25,472 bases of DNA from Sphaeroforma sirkka (Eukaryota > Opisthokonta > Ichthyosporea > Ichthyophonida): contig LUCW03000193.1 of assembly GCA_001586965.3 (NCBI GenBank), positions 17,501 through 42,972 of the forward strand, given 5' to 3'. The translations under genes were made by a program, and so were the position numbers. How positions within the stretch are numbered: position 1 is the first letter of the stretch; each line of letters starts with the position of its first letter. The notes beneath the pieces were generated by a model, which did no database searches, was not told where the DNA came from, and was given only the letters and a program-made list of their open reading frames with translations. This document shows, piece after piece, positions 17,859-25,472 of this stretch.

Positions 17859-19851
17859 ATGGCAAAGGGTACTTCTAAAGGCAAGGGAGCCGCTAGCTCT
17901 AAGCCTGCTAAGCCTGCCGAGGTTCCTGAGGTCCCTGTGGAAACACCTAGCTATCTGGAGTTGAGCCTGCCGAGGATACTGTTGGGGAAGCAAATTCTGA
18001 GGTTGGTACAGAGGATTATTCTGAGGATGACTCGTCGGATCCTAAAGCCTTGGAAGAAGAGGTATCTACTACCGCGGAAAGGCTCGCCAGCGTCCGTGTA
18101 TCACCTAGGAGTGAAGCTCAGGACCCCAGCTTGCCCCCTGAGCACGTGCCGTCAAATATTGGCGATAAACGTCGAAAGGCTGGAAAATTCGTGGATACGA
18201 ATGTCGGGGGGGCATTATAACTCCACATCTAAAGGACACTCCAGCACAAATCCGGAGTGAAAAGGAAGTATTGGACCTGCCCGAAAATTTCGGTTTCGCC
18301 ATCGATGGAGAAGCCGTTCCATTCAGCTCAAATCTTGGGGCCGAAGCTGAGGACGCCATAACTCGACAACGAGTGGTTGGATCCTCTCAATCTCGACGCC
18401 AATTGAACTGCACTGAAGCGCTCTTGAAGGAGCTAGCGGCAGCAGCAGTTGTGGACCCCTCTATCGTGTCCCACTTGGCTGATATTCTTCCTATACCGAA
18501 GAAGAAGAAAAATTCGGGCCGGGTTTCGAACCCGAGACCTACTGGTTTACCAGCCAGTATGTTTACCACTAAGCCAGTTACCACTGGCGAGAGAGATAAT
18601 ATTTCAAAATTTAATCTCTATAGCTCTGATGCTACCATCGACCATCCTCTTGACAAACCTAACCCTGTCAGAGGATATGATCGTATGGAACTCGATGAGG
18701 CTTACCATCCTCGTAATATCGACCCTCATTTGCCAACTAACCCTGGTAATCACGATTTTGGCAATCGCTACACCAGTACCTCGTTAGAGAGTTCCCGCTC
18801 TAATCCTGAGGATGAGGAAGTGAGAACCAGACATACTCGTCTCAGGCTATTACGCTCTGGTATGCAAGTCCTCGAGGACCGTCTATTGAATGACTCTGAC
18901 CTTGACGATAGGAAAGCGGATAACATTCGCTATCTAATCGATAACAAGAGAAAGGAAATAGACACCATCTTGGCACTAGCAGCCCGTAGCACTGAGCATG
19001 AGCCTCGTGAACACTTAGAACCAAGCTTTATAAAGCAGCTAGGTAACGCACAGGCTGAGGTCGATTTCTCTACTAATGAGAGTACAGTGGAGACACTGAA
19101 GGCCTTCGACCAACTTAAGGAGTCTGCCAGCCTTCAGAATAAGCAGATGATGAATGCCTTTATTCATTTCTGTGAGCCAGGTGAATGGCGAACTTTCTTG
19201 AAGGCTCATGAGCCCAACTGGAAAGCCCTAACCTGGCACCAGTTGCGTGATAATATACTTAACACCTTTTTTGAAGATGCACGTGACCGTGAACTTCTAG
19301 AGTCTCGCAAGTTCTTTGCGAACGATACCACTATTCGAGGTGCTCTAGCTCATATGACACATATGAATACTCGGATGGGTGGTCGTACCTATACTGGCGA
19401 ATATTTATTAATTTGTCAGATGATGGAGACTCTGGGAGCTAACCTCTTTAAGAAAGTCAATGATGACATCATCGCCTATGGTGATTTGCGATCTATGCCT
19501 TGGTCTGTCTTTGAGAAGATAGTACACAAGCATACCAATTCCTCTACTAGAGTACTTAGTACCACGAGCTACACCCAGCCCACTAAGCGAAACGCAGTAG
19601 AGACTAATACTGCGCGTAGTACTAAGAAACCTCGCACTACTACTGGAGGGGGTACTGGCTCTACTTCTACCGAACCGAAAGGTGATAAGAAGGTGAGAGC
19701 GCCTTGCAAGAAGTGTGGTTACAACCTCACAAAACGTAATGGCAAGTGGAATGGTAGACATGACCCTGTTAAGTGTGCACCAGGCAAGCCAGATTTTGGA
19801 CACTATATGAAAGAGTGTGCTACTTGCAAGGGTACTAACGGTTGGCACTAA
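17859..19851 (+). pseudogene. gag: gag of the Gypsy element, two frameshifts
   Basis: Starts at ATG 17859 (MAKGTSKGKGAASSKP, lysine-rich). The frame shifts by one base near 17951-17960 into an acidic segment (SEDDSSDPKALEEE) and again at the G7 run 18206-18212, after which it is open to TAA 19849-19851. The second half holds the capsid-like region: WRTFLKAHEPNWKALTWHQL and LLICQMMETLGANLFKK. The C-terminus has two Cys/His clusters: CKKC...HDPVKC and CATCKGTNGWH. The stop replaces a residue just before EDC, so it falls inside the last zinc knuckle, which suggests a nonsense change rather than the natural Gag end. Known role: particle assembly and RNA packaging. Residues around 18511-18585 come from an antisense tRNA-like sequence. 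Confidence 0.8.
18511..18584 (-). repeat. tRNA-like sequence embedded antisense in gag
   Basis: On the minus strand: A-box TGGCTTAGTGG, anticodon stem ACTGG/CCAGT around an eight-base loop CTGGTAAA, a perfect T-arm (TCGGG, TTCGAAA, CCCGG) and 3' acceptor strand CCCGAAT. The 5' acceptor strand (TGGTAAC) does not pair with it and the anticodon loop is one base too long, so it is a tRNA pseudogene or SINE part, not a working tRNA. The anticodon would be GGT (Thr) or TGG (Pro) depending on the extra base. In the plus strand it stays open and encodes Gag residues GRVSNPRPTGLPASMFTT. Confidence 0.7.
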
Positions 19852-20006
19852 GAGGATTGCAAGGACTTACCGGACGTCCAAGTTAAGCACTGACAGTACC
19901 ATATGTGCGCACTAGAGCAAGATTATGAGAAAATGTTCAATAAAATCTATACCAAAGGAGATGAACGTATCTTTCAAACAGTTTTCGTAAATGGAGAAAA
20001 AAAGTT

Positions 20007-20717
20007 ATGGCACTATTTGATCCAGGGGCTGAAGTCTCTGCTATCTCATGCCGAGTAGCCTACGCTACAGATATGGCTGTCCATAACGAAACAACTGATT
20101 TAATCTTGGGAAATGGCAAAGTTACTACTTGCGAACAAGCCATTGACTATGCACACATAATGCTGTCAGATAGAAGAGAAGTGAAGACTCACCTAATCGT
20201 TACTGACATGTCTCAGAAATACGATTTAATTATAGGTATGACTGATCTTCTCAGTTTAGGTATAACACTCACTGGTCTGCCTAATGGGCTAGACCCGAAT
20301 AAAGATCAGTCAGATGATAATATGTTAAAGATACCTAAACCTCCGGAAGGTGAAGCAAAGGATATGATTCCGCACTTCACCGATATAATTATGGACTTAA
20401 TTATACAAAACAGGAAGATTGCAATAACTGACTGGTGTATGTTTAAGTTCTCTAATGGGTACGTTAGACTTGACTTAACAAACGTCGACTTCTCTAAGTT
20501 AAAGTGTCCTTCACATAACTACGTGAGTTGGAGACACAAAGACGTTGTCAAAACCCAAATCGAAGATTGGTTAAAACAGGGTCTAATTGAAATCAATTAT
20601 GATGCAACCCCAGTTAACTTAGCTCTCTTAGCGGTCGATCAATATAAATCTGATGGAACGTTTAGTAAAACAAGAGTAGTACTAGACCTGTCGCCAATCA
20701 ACAAACTAATTCCCTAA
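20007..20717 (+). pseudogene. pol: pol segment: aspartic protease and start of reverse transcriptase
   Basis: Protease: catalytic loop FDPGAEVSAIS (DPGA where DTGA/DSGA is usual), then flap-like strands and KYDLIIGMTDLLSLGI, the family's hydrophobic-G-M/A segment. From about 20440 the RT N-terminal region begins (HNYVSWRHKDVV...QIEDWLKQGLIE) and reaches VVLDLSPINKLI before TAA 20715-20717, a nonsense codon because the same frame resumes at once. Pol lies in a different frame from gag; another frame upstream ends with FQTVFVNGEKK, so an indel in the A7 run 19997-20003 probably separates them. Known role: polyprotein cleavage. Confidence 0.85.
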
Positions 20718-21419
20718 CATAGTTTTCCCTTACCTAAGATAAGCGAGATACTACGCAAAATGGAGGGTGCGACTGTCTTTTCCAAGATAGACTTAAAAGC
20801 TGCATTCCATCAACTACAGATATATGAGCCTCATAGGAAATACTTTTCCTTTACTTGGCAAGGTAAGAAGTACCAGTTTAAAGGTGCACCTGAAGGCTTA
20901 CACATGTTACCTTCTTTCTTCCAACAAGTTATGATGGAACTATTTGCGGACCTGTCGTATAACGTATCAGTCTATTTAGATGATATAGTTATCTTTACAA
21001 AGACAGCACATGAACATGCTAAACTCGTTAAAGAAGTCTTAAAGCGACTTAATCATGCTAAACTTAAGTTTAACGAAGACAAGTGTTCTTTTGCTAAAGA
21101 TACTATACACTTACTTGGCTACAAAGTATCTGCAGCAGGGGTAGAAATTGATCCTGGCAAGAAACAGTTTCTGTTGGATTTATCAACACCAATTACTGGA
21201 AGAGATGTGAACTCTGTGTGTGGGTTTGTTAACTTCTTCTCGGATTCGGTACCGCATCTTTCTCATTACTTAAAGCCTTTCAGTCACCTACGGCTGCACA
21301 AAGGGCCTTTGGGAAAGCTTTGGACTAAAGAATGTGATGATGCATTTAAACTAGTCAAAAGTAAAGTAATGGACGCACCCATCATGCAGTACCCTGTGGA
21401 TGGTGTCCCATTCAAGTAG
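20718..21419 (+). pseudogene. pol: pol segment: reverse transcriptase core
   Basis: Same frame as the preceding segment after the nonsense codon. RT motifs in order: FPLPKI, FSKIDLKAAFHQLQI (catalytic Asp), GAPEGLHMLPSFFQQVM, and VSVYLDDIVIF with YLDD at 20973-20984, followed by the primer-grip and thumb residues (HLLGYKVSAAGVEID) and the connection WTKECDDAF. All three catalytic aspartates are present. It ends at an apparent frameshift at 21414-21419, where VPFK should run into the RNase H strand. Known role: copying element RNA into DNA in cytoplasmic particles. Confidence 0.9.
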
Positions 21420-22330
21420 CAACCGACGCTTCAGATCGAGCGGTAGGTGGAGTGCTTTACCAAACGATAAATGGTAAACCGCGCTACATACAATTCTTTA
21501 GCAAGAGTTATAATAAGAGTCAACGGAATTACCATACCGTTAAACAAGAGCTCCTTGCTATAATTACTGCGCTAAGACAGTTTAAAGACTACCTTTATGG
21601 AAGTTACTTTACTGTCGCCTGTGATCAAAAGTCTTTAACATACTTAAAAGATATGAACCCTGATTCACAGTTGGTGAGCCGCTGGCATGACATTATTGCC
21701 AAGTTCGCTTTTAATATAACACACATTCCAGGAATACATAACCATCTTCCTGACATGCTCTCTCGACTTGTGCCCGACTACCAGAAAACAGTCAAAGAGT
21801 TATTAGCAACCGATTGGATGCTAAATAAGAAATGGTTTAACCTCGCTCAATCACGATGGGGTCCATTTACTGTTGATATGTTCGCCGCAGAACATAACAA
21901 ACAGGTTTCTGAATATAGGTCGTTGACTCATCCTAAAGGTGATGCATTTCAGCTTGACTTATCAAAGCATAATGCGTGGGCTAACCCACCTTGTCAACTT
22001 ATCGCACAGTTGTTAAATTATGTTAATATTACTAAATCTACCATTACGCTGTGTTGTCCCTTACGTAACTCCGACCCATGGATACGTGATTTAATTAATA
22101 TGATTCAAGACGAACCTATTTATGTCGACCGTGAAACCGACACGTTCTTGTATCAGGGATCCTATTCTATTAAGAAGACGCCTTGGAAACACACCATTGT
22201 TTGTCGCATCGGTCCTGCAGGTACCACTAAGTGGAAACCCTCAACCGAATTCTTAGCTAAACTAGAGGAGTCTAAAGAGTTTGAACAAAAGCTCAAGACT
22301 CGTACAACACATGCACCCAACAAGATTTGA
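21416..22330 (+). pseudogene. pol: pol segment: RNase H plus DIRS/Dam-like domain
   Basis: RNase H: ATDAS (Asp codon 21425), KQELLAI (Glu 21548), ACDQKS (Asp 21623), then SRWHDIIAKFAFNITHIPG and NHLPDMLSRL, all typical of Ty3/Gypsy. After it, about 21850-22240, comes a domain with FTVDMFAAEHNKQVSEYRSL, GDAFQLD, WANPPC (21980-21994), ITLCCPLRNSDPWIRDL. This order (D-x-F-A, D-A-F, x-P-P, P-x-x-x-x-x-W) is that of the adenine-methyltransferase-like region described after RNase H in DIRS retroelements. The NPP core is kept but Cys follows where Tyr/Phe is usual, so activity is doubtful. Coding ends at TGA 22328; two further frame changes (22311-22375, including the A6 run 22368-22373) lead to integrase. 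Confidence 0.8.
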
Positions 22331-22374
22331 AGTCGAGGTAATGCCGATTGAAACGGCATTAGATCGTAAAAAAC

Positions 22375-22779
22375 ATGGAACTAGCTAAGGCCATGGATCA
22401 AAGACTCAAAACTCTAAGAGAACCTGAAGCTCGCACTCAACTACTTAAAGCGCTGCTTAAAGAACAGCCAGGAGTTGCGAAACAACTGAAGAAGATACTT
22501 CAACAATCTAATGTTGTCAATTATGTATTTCAGGAGTCTACCCATCCTGATACTGAGGTTGCCCTTTCCAACAGGACTATGGTTCATCCAGTCAGCGTTA
22601 CGCAGAATCTGACTGACTTAGAGGAGCTCGAAAGTAGAGTTGAAATTATACATAATTTAACGCATCGAGCATATGAGCATACTTATAAAATGGCTATTCG
22701 TGCAGGGCTTGATCACCCGGCGCTGAAAGAAACCATACGTGAAGTATACCGACGCTGTACTGATTGTGAAAAGAACTAG
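22375..22779 (+). pseudogene. pol: pol segment: integrase zinc-binding domain
   Basis: A helical leader (MELAKAMDQRLKTLREPEA) precedes the HHCC zinc domain: His in HNLTHRAYEH, then DHPALKETIREVYRRCTDCE with CTDC at 22756-22767. TAG 22777-22779 stops it just before the linker to the catalytic core, and the frame also changes at the A6 run 22806-22811. Confidence 0.8.
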
Positions 22780-22813
22780 ATCAAGCGATACGGTTGGGCA
22801 CCCCTAAAAAAGT

Positions 22814-23493
22814 GTGACAGAAGACCAACCGATGCGCCGAGTCATAGTCGATTTGGTTAAACTCCCGCGATCCAAGCATACTGGCGATGTATATATCTGT
22901 CATTTCTTATGTGTGGCTTCGGGCTATAACTTGCTTTATGCAATACCGAACAAACGTCCACAAACAGTGGCAGAATTATGCTATCACGTCTTCAATAACT
23001 TCGGTTTCCCCGAGTACTATGTTCTGATAACGGTAGTGAGTTTTGTACCGACGTAATGGAGGCACTTATACTCGTATCAGGCATGACCCATAGGCGTGGT
23101 GTTCCTTACAAACCTCAAACGCAGGGTGCAAATGAGACACGTCATAGAGAACTTAAGAAACTCTTGCGTACCGCACTAGACGACGTTGAGGATATGTGGC
23201 CTTATCATTTGAAATGGGTTCAGACTCAAATGAATAACTGCATGAATCCGCAAACTGGAACACTCCCGTTTCACTATTTCTTTGGCCGCTATAGTGAATT
23301 ACAAGCAACGTTTGATAAAACTGCGCCCGAGAAACACGCTACCCCGTGGCTACAAAAGATCGAGCATATGCAGAACGTTGTTTACCCCTGTTTACTGAGC
23401 ACAAAAATCGCGTCCTACTTAAAGCGTATGACCGATGGAATAACACTAAGAACATTGTTCAGTCCAAAGTCGGCGATTACGTTAACATTATAA
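22814..23493 (+). pseudogene. pol: pol segment: integrase catalytic core, frameshifted
   Basis: First part 22814-23056 has the first catalytic Asp in VIVDLVKLP (22850) and FNNFGFPEYY. The second Asp (in a S-D-N-G-S-E-F-type motif, near 23026) lies in the next frame, so one base was lost near 23020. The second part, 23056 onward, has GVPYKPQTQGANETRHRELK with the catalytic Glu at 23134 and MNPQTGTLPFHYFFGRYSEL. The D-D-E set is thus complete but split over frames. A further frame change near 23343-23347 leads into the C-terminal part. Confidence 0.85.
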
Positions 23494-24155
23494 ATCGAAA
23501 CGCCAACGTTACCGAACTCTCTTCTAAGACGATAGGACCTTTTGTTATTTCCTACCATGATGAGAAGAGTGATACTTACGAAGTGAATAACATTGATGGT
23601 ACTAGCGCAACCAATCTAGGCACTCACCGTATCCCTACCTCCGAACTCTCATTCGCTCGCTCATTTGATTCTGATGTACCAGTTATGGAGTCACAAGTCA
23701 AAGATATAATTGACAAAACATCCGAAGACGGTTACACTTACTACAAGACCCGTTTCATGGATGGGACAGTAGCTTGGCTAATCTCCGATGCATTTCGTGA
23801 ATCTCGCGACTTTCTTCGTATCTTTAATAAGAAATGGAATAAGCGTTTACATAAGAACACACGAGATAAACGAAAAGGGTTTCCTCAGGTGACTACAAAC
23901 CCTGACGGATCTGAAATTCCCTATTTGCCACCTACTTCCTACGTGACTAAACCTTCTGATCTGCTTACCAACAGTGCAGAAAATTGTTCAAACTTACTTA
24001 CTAATGAAGAACAGCCTTTGGCTATTACCTTACCAAATAATAAACGTAAGGCGCCTACATCGAAATGGTTACTGGACCAAATACTAAACGACATAGAGTA
24101 CAACATGAGTCTTGAACTCGTACATATAGGCACATACTTACTCGATAAGTCATGA
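23346..24155 (+). pseudogene. pol: pol segment: GPY/F and chromodomain-like integrase tail
   Basis: KAYDRWNN...VGDYVNI is followed by the GPY/F motif (SSKTIGPFVISYHDE, about 23522-23567), YEVNNIDG, and a segment of about 50 residues starting VMESQVKDIIDKTSEDGYTY and continuing KTRFMDGTVAWLISDAFRES. Its pattern (short strand, turn, strand, W, helix) resembles the chromodomains of chromoviruses. Lysine-rich sequence follows to TGA 24153-24155. Chromodomains bind modified histones and steer integration; the assignment here is by pattern only. Confidence 0.7.
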
Positions 24156-24233
24156 CCGAAACCGTTTTTACTTTGGTTTTCGCTTTACCAACTAGATCGT
24201 ATCTTAACGTACGTTGTAGTTCTAAAAGCTACT

Positions 24234-24239
24234 GGGGGG
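24234..24239 (+). promoter_or_regulatory. Possible polypurine tract
   Basis: G6 within ACTGGGGGGCTA just before the right LTR. It is shorter than most polypurine tracts and is separated from the LTR start by CTA. Confidence 0.4.
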
Positions 24240-24242
24240 CTA

Positions 24243-24839
24243 TGTAGAAATACGGCCTCCGGTCAGTCTAAAATATCAAGATCAATTGAGATAATACATC
24301 GGTTTTATTTGTATTTTAAATAATTTAGTACAAACTCTTTTTCCAATATTTCCAAAGTGTTCTAAATTCACTTTGATGGCTCCAATAGCCTGAGTATTTG
24401 GTATGACTCATCTACTTGGACCTATTTGAGACATTAGTAGATGTAGATTTTATAAACTAAATTTTATAATCTCCGAACTACTACTTATAGATTTTGGTCC
24501 TCCGCCAATCTCCAAAATCCAATAAGTCTTTTTTTTCTTTTTTTTAACTTTTCTTCAGATGGAACTTTATTTATATCAGCTAATGTATTAACGTGACTTA
24601 CGTTATTATGTCTATTTACAAATTAGGCAAGTGGTCATGAACACTTAGTACTTCTAGTGAAAATTATTCAATAAAGAACAGCTAGAGGTACGCCCTGTGT
24701 GATCGAGGATATTAAGGCTCTTACCAAGAGGCAGTCCCTGATCATTCTTAGACAAGCTACCACTGCTAAATCCTAACTGACTAAATTGTATTTTAGTTTA
24801 ATATAGTTTGAAACCTAGTAATTTCCATCGAAGTTTACA
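24243..24839 (+). repeat. Right LTR
   Basis: 597 bp, same ends as the left LTR. Differences are mainly single-base indels in T or C runs, a changed patch at GTAGATTTTATAAAC and a few substitutions (for example ATTAAGGCTCTTACC against ATTTAGGCTCTTAAC). AATAAA at 24670-24675. Confidence 0.93.
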
Positions 24840-24843
24840 GATG
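24840..24843. repeat. Target-site duplication, right
   Basis: GATG directly after the right LTR; pairs with 17181-17184. Confidence 0.85.
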
Positions 24844-24954
24844 GGCATAAGGGGCATCCCAAATATAAAAAACGTACAAAGCCAAAGATTACAATGGAAG
24901 CCACGATCAGTTGAAGACGTGGCGACGCTGCCTTTGGATTGGACCATAGATTAA

Positions 24955-25472
24955 GCGAGAACCTTTCTCACCTTACATTAAGAGGTGTTTTTTTAATGGA
25001 ACAAGAATTACGAGTCTAATGCATATAAAAGCAGAGGCTCGAATGAAATAAACGACAACTATTCACTTAAAACTTAAAAAAACACTTCAAGATACTTTAA
25101 TAACTGAGAACAATAGCGGATATTTAGGACCGGACCTAGGGGATTATTTGAGGACCGGACCAGAGAGGACCGGACCAGAGGACCGACCAATTAGTGGAGT
25201 AGAGAATTTAATGAGATGAGAGAGTAATGACTCATACGAAACCATAGAGACGAGTATATTCACATAACCCGATGGTAAAAAAAACAACCTCGTTCCATAT
25301 AGGATCGTGATTAATAAATATAGCATGCGCGCCATTCCCAATAGCACTTCTGACTGAGTTCGCTTATTTCAGACTAAACACTCTTTGTTACTTGGTTTTG
25401 ACCACACCAGTGCGGGATGTGGTCAGTGCGTAGCTTTGATAATCTGCCAGGTGGGCTTTAAAACTCGTGCGG
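24955..25472. other. Spacer with GGACCGGACC repeats
   Basis: Short tandem words GGACCGGACCAGAG occur at about 25128-25190. A 7-bp inverted repeat GACCACA/TGTGGTC lies near 25401-25425. No gene was recognised up to the window end. Confidence 0.4.

Larger units (their letters stand above)
17185..24839 (+). mobile_element. Ty3/Gypsy LTR retrotransposon, nearly full length, coding regions broken
   Basis: LTRs 17185-17779 and 24243-24839, 4-bp GATG duplication, gag then protease-RT-RNase H-integrase order (Metaviridae), GPY/F and chromodomain-like tail. Unusual additions are a DIRS/Dam-like domain between RNase H and integrase and an antisense tRNA-like segment in gag. No TGG-type primer-binding site follows the left LTR (it reads TATTTTTCAGTTATTT), so the primer is unclear. 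Before the right LTR only a G6 run (24234-24239, ACTGGGGGGCTA) resembles a polypurine tract. The two LTRs differ at roughly ten places, mostly one-base indels in homopolymers, so insertion looks recent. Confidence 0.93.
16939..24954 (+). pseudogene. Unidentified reading frame split by the Gypsy insertion
   Basis: Left part 16939-17184, right part 24844-24954 (TAA at 24952). Removing the element and one GATG copy restores one uninterrupted frame of about 119 codons. Left residues include DCLPSIKLRSILNKVYPSIN and MGAEVPGVRNHQYRKS; right residues include GIRGIPNIKNVQSQRL and EDVATLPLDWTID. No domain was recognised. No start ATG is evident before the middle, so an upstream exon or an older mobile element fragment is possible. 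An open frame across an empty site could be chance, but about 119 codons in AT-rich DNA is suggestive. Confidence 0.4.

Noticed and set aside
18511..18584. Functional tRNA gene
   Set aside because: The acceptor stem does not pair and the anticodon loop has eight bases.
18842..19024. Minus-strand frames inside gag, also 19408-19848
   Set aside because: They are shadows of gag; the plus-strand frame has clear Gag features.
25144..25347. Minus-strand 67-codon frame
   Set aside because: Its start region is built from GGACCGGACC repeats and it shows no motif.

Overview
This is intron-bearing eukaryotic DNA. Evidence: GT-AG introns interrupt two recognisable genes, one a metaxin-like mitochondrial outer-membrane protein; a Ty3/Gypsy element and LINE pieces are present; minisatellites are long; and one large protein fuses coiled coil, TKL-type kinase and RING domains. 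The mixture is compatible with a unicellular relative of animals such as an ichthyosporean, but species is an inference and was not tested. Spacers are AT-rich and full of slippage-type repeats.

Layout. 1-1.9 kb (+): 3' end of a metaxin-like gene in three exons, ending in a membrane anchor. 1.9-7.2 kb: mostly spacer, with one hypothetical minus-strand reading frame (3559-4020) carrying a 33-residue tandem duplication. 7.2-9.0 kb: a 55-bp degenerate tandem array, a family of GCCGACTGAGAGA motifs, a 46-copy 15-bp minisatellite and CA/TA-rich repeats. 9.0-9.4 kb (+): a broken SET-domain fragment. 9.8-12.1 kb (-): a coiled coil-kinase-RING/RBR-like gene with two introns and one frameshift.

12.1-16.7 kb: a decayed LINE on the minus strand, split in two. 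Its 3' tail (12119-12300) and its body (14872-16.65 kb) share an 88-bp direct repeat that brackets about 2.57 kb. The insert holds an unidentified acidic-tailed pseudogene, a small inverted-repeat element, a TA microsatellite and a tRNA-like sequence. 17185-24839 (+): a nearly complete Ty3/Gypsy element with 595/597-bp LTRs, TGT...ACA ends and a 4-bp GATG target duplication, inserted inside an open reading frame. Its order is gag, protease, RT, RNase H, a DIRS/Dam-like domain, integrase, GPY/F and a chromodomain-like tail. At least ten stops or frameshifts break it although its LTRs are almost identical.

The genes do not form a pathway. The metaxin and kinase-RING genes are the likely host genes; nearly everything else is mobile DNA, its debris or simple repeats. 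The most unusual observations are a tRNA-derived sequence read in antisense as part of Gag, the methyltransferase-like domain between RNase H and integrase, the LINE split by an 88-bp duplication just upstream of the kinase gene, and the kinase-RING architecture. No organised multi-gene system was seen.
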